A DNA stretch of 47,203 bases, from positions 1 through 47,203 of the forward strand of contig JBILLS010000011.1 of NCBI GenBank assembly GCA_044375955.1. Reading direction: 5' to 3'. Under the pieces are notes generated by a model. That model had not been told where the DNA came from. It did not search any database and worked only from the letters and a program-made list of their open reading frames with translations. Below, one piece after another: positions 31,898 through 40,532 of the stretch (its first letter is position 1; each line of letters starts with the position of its first letter). The position numbers and the translations under genes were made by a program. This stretch comes from VGCC01 sp044375955 (lineage in GTDB: Bacteria > Actinomycetota > Actinomycetes > S36-B12).

Positions 31898-32674
31898 CTA
31901 GACAAGCTTCTTCTGACCGAAGTACCAACGTAGTGAGATGCGCTCCACGACGTCGAAAACGAGATTGAGCACGTATCCCAAGATTCCAAGCAGCATCACA
32001 CCCGTCCAGGCATCAAGGATCATGAAGCTGTCCGTGGCAATGAGCGTGAAGGCCCCGAGGCCGAAACCTGAACCGAGAATCTCGGAAGCAATTGCAACGA
32101 TGAAGGCGATTTGAAAACCGACCTGTAATCCCGCAAAGACAGTTGGCAAGGCATTCGGTAGACGTACACGCCAGAGAACCTGGCTGCGAGTCAGGCGGAA
32201 CACGGTCGCGGTATCAAGAAGAACCACGTTCGTCGCGCGAACCCCCTCGATGGTGTTCAGCAGGATGGGGAATGACGCAGCGAAAGCGATGGATGCGATG
32301 CGCATCGAGGAGTCGAGTCCGAGCAGCAGAATGAAGATTGGGACGAGAGCTACCGGCGGAATGGATCGAATGAAGTCGACTACGGGCTCGACGTAGCTCG
32401 CGGTGGTTCGAGAGGAACCGACCACGACTCCGAGCGGAACTGCGATGACCACGGCGATGAGGAAGCCGACGATCAGGTTCTGGAGTGTGGGCATCACGTG
32501 CACGCCCCAGAACTGCCAGATCCAGTTGAACTGGAATTGCTCCCAGATCAACTGCAGCGGAGGGAAGAACGGGTCGGTGGAGTCCGCGCTCGCGTTCCAC
32601 CACCAGGTGACCAGGAGGACGGGAAGCCATCCACCGATGAGGATTGCGAGCAACCACTTCCCGATGCGCCTCAT
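31898..32674 (-). CDS. ABC importer permease 1 (SsuC type)
   Basis: A 258-residue inner-membrane permease with six predicted helices and the EAA-loop region (EGVRATNVVLLDTATVFRLTRSQVLWRVRLPNALP) that docks the ATPase. It overlaps the second permease by four bases. Two different permeases in one operon suggest a heterodimer rather than the homodimer usual for SsuC-type systems. Confidence 0.9.
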   Translation of the reverse strand: MRRIGKWLLAILIGGWLPVLLVTWWWNASADSTDPFFPPLQLIWEQFQFNWIWQFWGVHVMPTLQNLIVGFLIAVVIAVPLGVVVGSSRTTASYVEPVVDFIRSIPPVALVPIFILLLGLDSSMRIASIAFAASFPILLNTIEGVRATNVVLLDTATVFRLTRSQVLWRVRLPNALPTVFAGLQVGFQIAFIVAIASEILGSGFGLGAFTLIATDSFMILDAWTGVMLLGILGYVLNLVFDVVERISLRWYFGQKKLV

Positions 32675-33429
32675 CGTCCGCTCCAGAAGACCGCTCGCCT
32701 CTGGAGGCGCACGATGAGTCGGGAGGTGACGAGACCGAGGATGCCCAGGGTGAGAACCACCGCATAGGTGCGATCCGCCGTCCCAGCGGACTGGTAGAGG
32801 GCCAGCAGTCTTCCCAGGCCCGGTGCTCCGCCGACGAGGCCGGCCACCACCGCCACGATCAGACTTGCAGTTGCCGCAAGCCGGGTGGCGACAGCGATCT
32901 GGGCTGCCGCGCTGGGAAGGCGGGCGTATCGGATCTGCTGGAGGACATTCATTCGATAGCAGCGCATCGTCTCGAGGAGAGTCGGGTCCGCATCTCGGAC
33001 CCCGTACGCGGTCTGGATCGCGACCGCGAAGACGTTGGCGAAGACCGCGAGTGCGACACCCATCGCGATGCTGGGACCGATCACCAGGATCGCAATTGGA
33101 ATGAGCACGATGGGGGGAATCACCTTGAAGAAGTCGAAGGTGAACTTCGTGGACCGATACGAGAACCGACTGAGCCCGATCAGCAGACCGAGCGGAACAG
33201 CGATCACCATCGAGAGCGCGAATCCGATGATCGCCATCTGCAGCGTCTCGAAGATCGCGAGCCAGAACTGAGAATCGCCGAGCAAGGCAACCAGGGCGAA
33301 GATCGCTTCACTTGCAGTAGCGAAGGAGTCGCCGGCCAGGGGGCCCACCGATCCGACGACCTGCCAGGTCAGCAGGGCGACGACGGCCGAGACCAATCCC
33401 GCCGGGATACGGCGGACTACGCCTGGCAC
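32671..33429 (-). CDS. ABC importer permease 2 (SsuC type)
   Basis: A 252-residue paralogue of the neighbouring permease with its own EAA-loop (YGVRDADPTLLETMRCYRMNVLQQIRYARLPSA) and six predicted helices. It is 27 bases downstream of the binding-protein gene and coupled to permease 1 by overlap. The likely arrangement is one copy each of the two permeases with two ATPases. Confidence 0.9.
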   Translation of the reverse strand: MPGVVRRIPAGLVSAVVALLTWQVVGSVGPLAGDSFATASEAIFALVALLGDSQFWLAIFETLQMAIIGFALSMVIAVPLGLLIGLSRFSYRSTKFTFDFFKVIPPIVLIPIAILVIGPSIAMGVALAVFANVFAVAIQTAYGVRDADPTLLETMRCYRMNVLQQIRYARLPSAAAQIAVATRLAATASLIVAVVAGLVGGAPGLGRLLALYQSAGTADRTYAVVLTLGILGLVTSRLIVRLQRRAVFWSGR

Positions 33430-33456
33430 AGCGACTCCTTCGTTACGACGAACTCC

Positions 33457-34485
33457 TTAGCCGCGGTACTGCTTGTAGAGCAGCCCCTTGATATCCAGTG
33501 GCTTCTTCAAGTATCCCAGCGCCAACATCTTGTCCGCGGGACCGCGCAGGTCCAGTTGCGTGACGGTCGGCGGGAAGTACGACGGGTTCGCCTTCCGTGC
33601 CGTGGCGAGGTCGACCTGGGTGTAGACCGGGTTCGCCGACTGGAGGATCTTGTCCCAGCCAGCGGGGGTGTTCCCGAACTTATGCACCTCGGCAATGGAC
33701 TTCTGGAACGCCAGGACCGCATCCGGATTCTTGGCGGCGTAATCAGCCGTCGTCACCCACATGCCGATGGCATTCTCGATCGTGAAGAACTGGATACCAG
33801 GTGAACCGAGGTTCTTCAGGCCCTGTGCCGTGCACGACGAGGTGAACGGCTCCACTGTGAAAGCCGCGTTGATGCGGCCGGCCTTCAGGCCGTCCAGCAT
33901 TGCGGGGAAGGGCAGCGTCACCCAGTTGACCGTGCCGGGATTTCCGCCATCGGCGACCATGGCCTGCGCGATCGTGACCTCACCCTGAGCGTTGCGTGCC
34001 GGAACGGCAACGGTCTTACCGTTGAGGTCCTTCCACGAGTTGATACCGCCGGTGGGGCTGACGCACACACCGGTGTCGTCGAGCTTCGCAGCCAGCGCAA
34101 GATCCTTCTTCGCAGCCGCGAGGCTACTGCGCTGATAGCCATCCGCCGGAGCAACGACCTTGAGGGCCATGCCGCCATTGGCATACGCATTGATGATCGG
34201 GATGGACGGCGAGTAGACGAAATCCACCGCACCGGCAGCAAGGGCGGCCAGGGACGGCGGAGGCGCCGGGAAGATCCGGATCTCCGTGACATTAAGTCCG
34301 TTTTTCTTGAAGATGCCCGCGGACTGCGCCCACGGGATCTGCCCCATCGCGTTGATCGCGACGGTGCCCACCTTGATGTTGGTTTCGGCCGCGGCGGCGG
34401 GAGTCGCCGTCACGCCGACCAATGCCGCCGCAAACACACCGACGGTGCCGGCGAGCGCGACTGCTTTGCGTCGAATTGTGCTCAC
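33457..34485 (-). CDS. Periplasmic-type substrate-binding protein (NMT1/TauA-like)
   Basis: A 342-residue binding protein with an N-terminal Sec signal peptide (about 1-34, ending TPAAAAE). The fold is the SsuA/TauA/ThiY type (VGTVAINAMGQIPWAQSAGIFKKNGL; then AGAVDFVYSPSIPIINAYANG). A Cys pair (CVSPTGG and SSC) is visible. The GTG at 34485 has GGAGG six bases upstream. It is divergent from the amidohydrolase-sulfatase pair, so its ligand may be the substrate of those enzymes. Ligand identity is not predictable. Confidence 0.88.
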   Translation of the reverse strand: MSTIRRKAVALAGTVGVFAAALVGVTATPAAAAETNIKVGTVAINAMGQIPWAQSAGIFKKNGLNVTEIRIFPAPPPSLAALAAGAVDFVYSPSIPIINAYANGGMALKVVAPADGYQRSSLAAAKKDLALAAKLDDTGVCVSPTGGINSWKDLNGKTVAVPARNAQGEVTIAQAMVADGGNPGTVNWVTLPFPAMLDGLKAGRINAAFTVEPFTSSCTAQGLKNLGSPGIQFFTIENAIGMWVTTADYAAKNPDAVLAFQKSIAEVHKFGNTPAGWDKILQSANPVYTQVDLATARKANPSYFPPTVTQLDLRGPADKMLALGYLKKPLDIKGLLYKQYRG

Positions 34486-34585
34486 GTCTGACCTCCAGGG
34501 ATACTCGACTTCGCCCGTGCTGGGCTCCCCCACCATAGGTGAACGTGGGATGAATGTCCGACGAATCGCCCCAATCATTCGGGTT

Positions 34586-34656
34586 GGAACGATCTCCATA
34601 AAGTTAGTCGGGAATTGACTTTCTAGGACGGGCCTTGGCCCAACGACTAACGTTCC
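34586..34656. promoter_or_regulatory. Nested inverted repeats in the divergent importer/amidohydrolase promoter region
   Basis: GTTAGTCG (34603-34610) pairs with CGACTAAC (34644-34651), and GGAACG (34586-34591) pairs with CGTTCC (34651-34656). They lie in the 178-base gap between divergent starts. This could be a regulator site serving both operons; no regulator gene is adjacent. Confidence 0.35.
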
Positions 34657-34663
34657 TCACACC

Positions 34664-36310
34664 ATGTCCGGTGAATCGCGTCGAGTTTTGGGCAATGCAC
34701 GAGTCGGCACGCAGTCCCAGTTGAGCACGATCATCATCGAGGGTCGCGACATCATCGCCGTCATCCCCTCGGGGGCCGCACCGACCCCGACCGAAGATCT
34801 CGATGGCCGCACGGTCATTCCCGGGATCGATGATTCGCACCTGCACTCCTACGAGCACGGACGCTCACTCACCGCTCTGCCTCTTGGCGATGCACCCGAT
34901 CTGAACAGGCTGCGTGCAATCCTGCGCGCGGCGACCCCGGAGGAGTCCGGCTGGTATCGGGGTCAGGGATGGTTGCCGTCCGTGCGCGGGTCCAGCCCCG
35001 ATGGTCAGCTGTCAATCGCGGACATCGACGACGTCACACCCTCGGGCCCCGCCCTGCTCGGAGACTTCTCGGGCCACGCTGCGGTGGTGAACAGCGCTGC
35101 TCTGCGTGCTGCGGGCATCGACGCGTCGACACCGGATCCCGTCGGCGGCGTCATCGTCCGCGATGCGTCGGGAAACCCCACCGGGCTGCTCTTCGAGGCC
35201 GCGGTCGGTCTGGTGGCCGGTGCGATGCCGCCGATCACCACCGCAGCGCGATTCGACGCGATTCGCACCGCCCAGGCGGATCTTCTCCGCCGCGGGATCG
35301 TCTCGGTCACCGACCCAGGCCTGGGCCCGGGTGGAACGACCTTGATGGATGGCACCGGGACACTCGAGGCGGTTGCGGCCTACCAGTCCCTCGACGACGC
35401 GGGTGACCTCCTTGTCCGAACCCACATCATGCTGCTCTTCGGCGGCTTGGGTGGCACCACGGCGGAGATGGTCGCCGACGGACTCGATGCGTGGGGTCCT
35501 CCACAGCGGGCGCCACGTCATGAACGTCTGAGCATCGATCAACTCAAAGTGTTTGCCGACGGAATCCCCCGGAGCCGCACCTCCTGGTTGAGCGAGCCCT
35601 ACGACGATTGCACGCACGGCCACATGACCGTCGCCGGCGAAACCGACGCAGAACGCGTAGCGGAGCTTCACGCCATAGTCCGCGAGGGAGCGACGCGTGG
35701 CTGGCAGGTCGGCACCCATGCCACGGGGGATGCAACCATTACCGCCTTCATCGACTCCGTCCACGCGCTGACCACCGGCCAGGACCTACGTCACTACGTC
35801 ATCCACGGCGACCTGGTGAAGCGTGCAGACCTCCCGCGACTTCATGCCCTGCGCATGGCGGTGAACACACAACCAGGGATCCGATGGGCTGTGGCGTCTG
35901 CTGCTTCCCAGTTCCTGGGACGCGAGCGCAACCTCGGAAAGCAGCCACTGCAATCGATGATCGATACAGGAGTTGTTCTAGCGCTATCGACAGATGCACC
36001 TGTCATCGAGCCTGACTGGCGACGCACACTCGTGTCCTCCGTGACTCGGAATCTTCGAGACGAACCTGACTACACCGACGCGGAGGCCATTACCGTCGAC
36101 CAGGCACTTGCCGCCATGACCAGCGCCGGTGCCTGGCAGTGCCATGAAGAGGGGTGGCGCGGTCGAATCGCGTCGGGGATGGCAGCCGACCTCGTCATCC
36201 TCGACCGTGAGGTCGACTGGAGTGACCCTGATGACATCCTCGCCATCGGAGTGGATTCCGTGCTGATCGATGGCAGAGTCGTGCACGGAGACGTAGGGAG
36301 GTCGGCGTGA
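34664..36310 (+). CDS. Amidohydrolase family 3 (YtcJ-like) metal hydrolase
   Basis: A 548-residue TIM-barrel hydrolase with metal ligands visible in order: HxH (DSHLHS, near 64), Lys (QLKVFADG), His (GTHATGD), His (YVIHGD) and Asp (STDAPV). Members cleave C-N bonds of amides, hydantoins or N-acyl compounds. No ribosome site precedes the ATG at 34664, so it may be leaderless. It is coupled by GTGA to the sulfatase gene and is divergent from the ABC importer, which suggests a joint catabolic unit for an imported substrate. Confidence 0.88.
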   Translation: MSGESRRVLGNARVGTQSQLSTIIIEGRDIIAVIPSGAAPTPTEDLDGRTVIPGIDDSHLHSYEHGRSLTALPLGDAPDLNRLRAILRAATPEESGWYRGQGWLPSVRGSSPDGQLSIADIDDVTPSGPALLGDFSGHAAVVNSAALRAAGIDASTPDPVGGVIVRDASGNPTGLLFEAAVGLVAGAMPPITTAARFDAIRTAQADLLRRGIVSVTDPGLGPGGTTLMDGTGTLEAVAAYQSLDDAGDLLVRTHIMLLFGGLGGTTAEMVADGLDAWGPPQRAPRHERLSIDQLKVFADGIPRSRTSWLSEPYDDCTHGHMTVAGETDAERVAELHAIVREGATRGWQVGTHATGDATITAFIDSVHALTTGQDLRHYVIHGDLVKRADLPRLHALRMAVNTQPGIRWAVASAASQFLGRERNLGKQPLQSMIDTGVVLALSTDAPVIEPDWRRTLVSSVTRNLRDEPDYTDAEAITVDQALAAMTSAGAWQCHEEGWRGRIASGMAADLVILDREVDWSDPDDILAIGVDSVLIDGRVVHGDVGRSA

Positions 36311-37869
36311 GCGTGATCGTGGTGATCGTCGCCGACCAATTGCGCGCGGATCACCTGGGATTCGAGGGTCAGGTTCCGGTGAGGACCCCGCACATCGATC
36401 GCCTCGCCGCCGGCGGGCACGTGTTCCAACGAGCATTTGCGGCGAATCCCGTGTGCATGCCCAATCGGGCAACGATCATGACGGGTAGGTGGCCATCTGC
36501 CCATGGCCTGCGCACCAACGGGATACCACTCCAGCCCGACGCAGAGACTTTCCCCCGAGTCCTGCGGGCCCAGGGCTGGCGCACGGCGGCGGTCGGCAAG
36601 CTGCACCTGCAGCCGATGGGTTACCCCTATGAGGACTACCAACTCGATCAGATCCGAGCGGCGATGCCCGCGCTGTGGGAACGCGCCGTGCGCGGTCCCT
36701 TCGGCGAATCATTCGAGTCCTGGGAAGACTTCCAGCTACACGTCGACGGGGATGTGACTCTGCCCCCCGACTACTACGGATTCGACGACGTCTCCCTCGT
36801 GTGCGGCCACGGTGATCGCGTCTCGGGAAACTATCTCCGATGGGCTCGTGAGCGCGGGTTCGATCCGTTAGCCCAGGCCGGCCAGGCGCACGCGGTCGAG
36901 ACCTACGCGGGCTGGTCGGGTCAGGTCTACGCCTCGGCGGCGCCCGCCGCTCTCCATCCGACCACCTACGTGACCGAGGAGGCGATCCGCCGACTCACCG
37001 AACACACATCGGGGGACCTGCTTCTCTACGTGTCCTTCCCCGACCCGCACCACCCCTTCGCGCCACCCCTCGAGTACTACCGCCGTCACGACCCGGCATC
37101 GATGCCGATTCCCCGGACCTTCCATCAGAGTCACGAGCGCTCCCCTGAGCACCTGCGCCGCATCGCTGCCAAGCGTGGGGAACCCGATATCGATCCGATG
37201 ATGTTGTGGGCTCCGACCGAGGATCAGTTCCGCCATGCCCTGGCAGCAGAACTGGGCTCCATCGAGTTCATCGACGACTCGATCGGCCGAATCCTTACAG
37301 CGATCGACGACACCGGACTTGCGGATGACACCGTGATAGCTCTCACCGCCGATCACGGAGATGTATTCGGCGATCACGGGATGATCCTCAAGCACTTCAC
37401 GCACTATCGAGGTGCCGTACGAGTTCCACTCATCATCGGCGGAGCCGTGGAAGGTTCGGGAACACACCGGGAATTGGTCAGCAGTGCAGACATCGGGCCC
37501 ACCTTGATGGACCTCGTGGGCGCCCCGCCTCTGCAGGCAGCGCAAGGACGATTGCTCACACCCGTGCTGGAGGAGCGTTCACCTGCGTGGCGCTCCTCGA
37601 TTCTCATTGAGGAGGACCAGCCCTACGGGATCGACGGACTACCTGGCCCGGTCAGAATCCGGACCCTCGTCACCGATCGCTTCCGCATCAGCCGCTACGC
37701 CGGAACGACGTTCGGCGAGTTGTACGACCTCATCGCGGATCCCGACGAGGCGGTGAACCTCTTCGACGACCCAAGCGCTGCGCAGCTGCGCGCCGAAGCC
37801 GATGGGGCACTGGCAGAAGCGCTCATGCAGGTGGATGACGCCACGGTCGTCCCCTTCGACGCCGCGTAG
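36307..37869 (+). CDS. Type I sulfatase / phosphonate-monoester-hydrolase superfamily enzyme
   Basis: A 520-residue alkaline-phosphatase-fold hydrolase. The N-terminal metal Asp residues (VADQLRADHLG), the C-x-P-x-R formylglycine motif (CMPNRATIMTG, Cys near 51) and the TADHGDVFGDHGM metal site are intact. The cysteine must be converted to formylglycine; no such maturase lies in the window. There is no signal peptide, so the enzyme acts in the cytoplasm. The GTG at 36307 overlaps the amidohydrolase stop, with GGGAGG upstream. The substrate is a sulfate or phosphonate ester of unknown kind. Confidence 0.9.
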   Translation: MSVIVVIVADQLRADHLGFEGQVPVRTPHIDRLAAGGHVFQRAFAANPVCMPNRATIMTGRWPSAHGLRTNGIPLQPDAETFPRVLRAQGWRTAAVGKLHLQPMGYPYEDYQLDQIRAAMPALWERAVRGPFGESFESWEDFQLHVDGDVTLPPDYYGFDDVSLVCGHGDRVSGNYLRWARERGFDPLAQAGQAHAVETYAGWSGQVYASAAPAALHPTTYVTEEAIRRLTEHTSGDLLLYVSFPDPHHPFAPPLEYYRRHDPASMPIPRTFHQSHERSPEHLRRIAAKRGEPDIDPMMLWAPTEDQFRHALAAELGSIEFIDDSIGRILTAIDDTGLADDTVIALTADHGDVFGDHGMILKHFTHYRGAVRVPLIIGGAVEGSGTHRELVSSADIGPTLMDLVGAPPLQAAQGRLLTPVLEERSPAWRSSILIEEDQPYGIDGLPGPVRIRTLVTDRFRISRYAGTTFGELYDLIADPDEAVNLFDDPSAAQLRAEADGALAEALMQVDDATVVPFDAA

Positions 37870-37874
37870 CCATC

Positions 37875-38260
37875 GTGTTCGAACTGCCGCTCCCACTCAC
37901 GATCGCCCTCGTGGTGGGCACGATCGCCTTCGCCGCATCCGGGGCCGTTGCGGGTGTGCGCGCCGGGATGGACTGGTTGGGGGTCAGCACCCTGGCCGCC
38001 GTCACGGCCATCGGCGGGGGAACGCTGCGCGACCTGCTCATGGTGACCACACCGTTCTGGCTCATCGACTTCTGGCCCACCGTGGGGATCATCGCCGCCA
38101 CCGTGCTCGTCGTGTGGATCATCGCGCTGGCGGCGCCATGGCAGACCAACCCGGGCTGGGTGCGTGGACACCATTCGTGGTCGGTATCGCGGTCACGCTC
38201 GTGGTTCGGCTGGGAGCGATGGCCCTCGGCTGGCGGGTGCCGACACTCCAAGGTCCGTGA
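37875..38260 (+). pseudogene. UPF0126 (TRIC-type) channel gene, internally deleted and frameshifted
   Basis: From GTG at 37875 the first of the family's two three-helix modules is intact (VGTIAFAASGAVAGVRAGMDWLG, then TAIGGGTLRDLL; about 95 residues). The second module is missing except for its last helix. That end (FVVGIAVTLVVRLGAMALGWRVP, stop at 38260) is read in another frame after about nucleotide 38150. Compared with the usual length of about 200 residues, some 80 residues are lost. If the first frame is simply read on, a meaningless Arg/Ser-rich tail to about 38414 results. A short one-module product is possible but unlikely. Confidence 0.7.
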
Positions 38261-38330
38261 AGCGCGGTCGGGGCTCAGATCACCGCGGCGTAGCGCCGAC
38301 GATTTCGGCCTCTCGCCCGCACGCGCATCA

Positions 38331-38675
38331 TCACCCGTCACCCTCAGCACGCACGATCCAGACCTTGCGCAGCGTCTCGGTGATCTCCCAGGTGGTGTGG
38401 TCGTCGGCGTGTAGGACGCCGATGACTCCGGGGGCGAGGATGATCTCTCCACCAGACGCGGACCGCACGACCCCTCGGCCGGAGATCACGACGAACACCT
38501 CGTCACCGAATGTGTCCTGCGAGGAGCCGACCCCGTGCTCCCAGACGCCAACCTCGAGTCCGGCGTCCTCGAGGACCTCGGCGTAGCCCGTCCAGGTGCC
38601 GGGAGTCAGGGACTTCTCGGCGGGGAGGTCCTCGCGCTCGGTGGCGGTGGTCGCTGCGTCGAACGATCGGATCAC
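38331..38675 (-). CDS. Cupin-domain protein (DUF861/EutQ-like)
   Basis: A 114-residue single cupin. The fold is readable as GTWTGYAEVLEDAG, EHGVGSSQDTFGDEVFVVISGRGVV and HADDHTTWEITETLRKVWIV, the last typical of DUF861. The metal-binding His set of classical cupins is only partly present. It is a lone gene between the wrecked UPF0126 gene and a divergent membrane protein gene. Related cupins occur with ethanolamine or ureide metabolism, but the distance here makes a link uncertain. Confidence 0.8.
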   Translation of the reverse strand: MIRSFDAATTATEREDLPAEKSLTPGTWTGYAEVLEDAGLEVGVWEHGVGSSQDTFGDEVFVVISGRGVVRSASGGEIILAPGVIGVLHADDHTTWEITETLRKVWIVRAEGDG

Positions 38676-38795
38676 GGACGGACCCTAGCCGAGTCCGGAC
38701 CTCGAAGACACCTGGCCACGGGTCGGTCGATCACGTAGTACCTTCACGTCGCGTGCATCTTTCATGCGAGGCTTCCACAACCTGGAGTGTGCCGA

Positions 38796-39173
38796 ATGTC
38801 ACCTTCGGGCAAGGCTTTGACCATTTCCCTGATTAGTGCGGTCGCGAGCCCGATCTTCGTTGCCGTCGAGTTATTCGTCGTGGTGCTGGTCGCCATGGGC
38901 ACCCAGGATCCGCAGGAGCCGCTAAAGATGCACGTCGCGGCAGTGGTCGCCGTGCTCCTGTTAGCCGCCCTCGTGTTCGCCCTGCCCGTCGCGGCGCTGG
39001 TGAGTGGGGTGAGAGCTCGGAGGGCTAGCAGATCCGGTGACACATCGGTCGGCGTCTCCCGGGCGACGGCAGCCGTGGTGATCGCCGCAGTTTCCACAGC
39101 TTTCGTGGCGATCACGCAGGTCTATCTCCTCCTTATGGCCGCAGGGGTGTGTGGTCTAGACGGCTGCTACTGA
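38796..39173 (+). CDS. Membrane protein of unknown function
   Basis: About 125 residues with three predicted transmembrane helices (about 6-28, 43-70 and 88-113), a basic loop VRARRASRSG between helices two and three, and a C-terminal Cys pair (CGLDGC). The ATG at 38796 is taken; GTG at 38787 is an in-frame alternative. No family was recognised. Confidence 0.6.
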   Translation: MSPSGKALTISLISAVASPIFVAVELFVVVLVAMGTQDPQEPLKMHVAAVVAVLLLAALVFALPVAALVSGVRARRASRSGDTSVGVSRATAAVVIAAVSTAFVAITQVYLLLMAAGVCGLDGCY

Positions 39174-39293
39174 GCCCGAGGCGAAGCTGGCGGTCGGACG
39201 CTGTCCAGCCACTGCGACACCAGTGGAAAGATGATGACCAGAACGAAAAGACGTGTGGTGGAGTGCAGTGAAGCGCCGGTAGCCGATTTGGTA

Positions 39294-39320
39294 GCAGTTG
39301 GACTCCAGCACCCCAACTGC
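39294..39320. repeat. Inverted repeat in the gap before tRNA-Gln
   Basis: GCAGTTGG (39294-39301) and CCAACTGC (39313-39320) are perfect 8-base arms with an 11-base loop, 58 bases beyond the 3' end of the tRNA gene. It may end tRNA or membrane-protein transcription. No T-run is present. Nothing else was found in 39174-39378. Confidence 0.35.
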
Positions 39321-39378
39321 AGCAGCGCTCGGGCGGTACAGAGGCCGAGATTCCCTCACGAAGCGACACCGATCACTC

Positions 39379-39452
39379 TGGCTCCCCGGGGAGGGGTCGA
39401 ACCTCCGTTGACGGATTCAAAGTCCGCTGTCCTGCCACTAGACGACCGGGGA
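39379..39452 (-). tRNA. tRNA-Gln (anticodon TTG)
   Basis: A full cloverleaf on the minus strand: acceptor arms TCCCCGG/CCGGGGA, D-arm with AGTGG loop, anticodon stem GCGGA/TCCGT with loop CTTTGAA (anticodon TTG), T-arm GGAGG-TTCGACC-CCTCC, discriminator G and an encoded CCA (39381-39379). TAGGCT about a dozen bases upstream (39470-39465) may be the -10. Confidence 0.97.
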
Positions 39453-39508
39453 TGGGAGGCTTCAGCCTAGGGCGTGGCACGAGGGCGATTCGGTGGACAG
39501 CGCCACAA

Positions 39509-39543
39509 ACCTACGGTAACGTAACCTACGGAACCGTAACCTA
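39509..39543. promoter_or_regulatory. Tandem palindromic operator of the desaturase-TetR operon
   Basis: ACCTACGG repeats at 39509 and 39524, with a partial third copy (ACCTA) at 39539, a period of 15. Inside each unit is a palindrome TACG-N4-CGTA (39512-39523 and 39527-39538). The array ends next to the GAGGAGA ribosome site of the desaturase. It is a likely double site for the TetR protein encoded downstream. Confidence 0.7.
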
Positions 39544-39554
39544 GAGGAGACCCC

Positions 39555-40532
39555 ATGACCTTGATGCAGAACTTCCAGCGCCTGGACGAGGGCGACCCGA
39601 TCTTCCTCAGTCCAGCGATGAAGTTCACGATCGGCATCTTCGTCATTGGTCCGACCCTGCTGTTCCTCGTCGGGTTCATCCCGATGATCGCCTTCGGACT
39701 GGTCTCGTGGGTCGACATGGCCCTACTCGTCGGCTTCTGGGCCCTGACCGCCATCGGCATCACCGTGGGATACCACCGCTACTTCACCCACGGCTCCTTC
39801 AAGGCCCCGCGCGGTGTGAAGATCGTGCTCGGCGTGCTCGGGTCCATGGCCATCCAAGGCTCCATCAACCAGTGGGTCGCCGACCACCGCAAGCATCACA
39901 AGTTCTCCGACGAGATCGGTGACCCGCATTCGCCCTGGCGCTTCGGGACATCGCGTAAGGCCATAGCCAAAGGACTCATGTTCGCGCACATGGGCTGGCT
40001 GTTCTCCGAGGAGCAAGCCACGGTCGACCAGTATGCGCCGGATATCCGCGACGACAAGGACCTCCAGCGCATCACGCGTTCCTTCGCCTGGATCGTTGCT
40101 GCGTCGATTCTGCTGCCCGGCATCATCGGTGGACTCATCACGCAGTCGTGGCTTGGTTTCCTCACCGGTCTGTTCTGGGGTGGAATCGTGCGCATCGCGC
40201 TCGTGCACCACGTCACCTGGTCCATCAACTCGATCTGCCACGTGTTCGGCAAGCGCCCTTTCGAAAGCCGCGATATGTCGAGCAACGTGACCTGGCTTGC
40301 CATCCCCTCGTTCGGTGAGTCCTGGCACAACCTGCACCACGTCGATCCCACCTGCGCACGTCACGGCGTGTTCAAGGGTCAGATCGATCCCAGCGCGCGC
40401 GTCATCCGCACACTCGAGGTCCTGAACCTCGCGCACGACGTTCGCTGGCCCAAGCCCCAGCGTCTCGCCAAGAAGCTCAAGGATCCGTCGATGGCTCCAC
40501 GGCTGCGTGGCTACGCGGCCGAGGTGTCGTGA
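39555..40532 (+). CDS. Membrane acyl-CoA (delta-9 type) fatty acid desaturase
   Basis: A 325-residue, four-helix di-iron desaturase. The three His boxes are present: HRYFTH (74-79), HRKHH (111-115) and HNLHH (258-262). It introduces a cis double bond into a saturated acyl chain using electrons from a ferredoxin- or oxidoreductase-type donor, adjusting membrane fluidity. It resembles DesA3-type actinobacterial desaturases. The ATG at 39555 follows GAGGAGA. It is co-transcribed with the TetR gene (GTGA overlap) behind a tandem operator. Confidence 0.95.
   Translation: MTLMQNFQRLDEGDPIFLSPAMKFTIGIFVIGPTLLFLVGFIPMIAFGLVSWVDMALLVGFWALTAIGITVGYHRYFTHGSFKAPRGVKIVLGVLGSMAIQGSINQWVADHRKHHKFSDEIGDPHSPWRFGTSRKAIAKGLMFAHMGWLFSEEQATVDQYAPDIRDDKDLQRITRSFAWIVAASILLPGIIGGLITQSWLGFLTGLFWGGIVRIALVHHVTWSINSICHVFGKRPFESRDMSSNVTWLAIPSFGESWHNLHHVDPTCARHGVFKGQIDPSARVIRTLEVLNLAHDVRWPKPQRLAKKLKDPSMAPRLRGYAAEVS

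Noticed and set aside
38261..38414. Continuation of the UPF0126 frame as a real C-terminal domain
   Set aside because: The residues after about 95 are Arg/Ser-rich and unlike the family, while the genuine family end is found in another frame.
39281..39330. A tRNA-like remnant near the inverted repeat GCAGTTGG/CCAACTGC
   Set aside because: The loop is 11 bases rather than 7 and no acceptor or T arm can be drawn, so it is listed only as an inverted repeat.
39231..39470. A 79-codon plus-strand frame
   Set aside because: It crosses the whole tRNA-Gln gene on the other strand; its end simply translates the complement of the tRNA.
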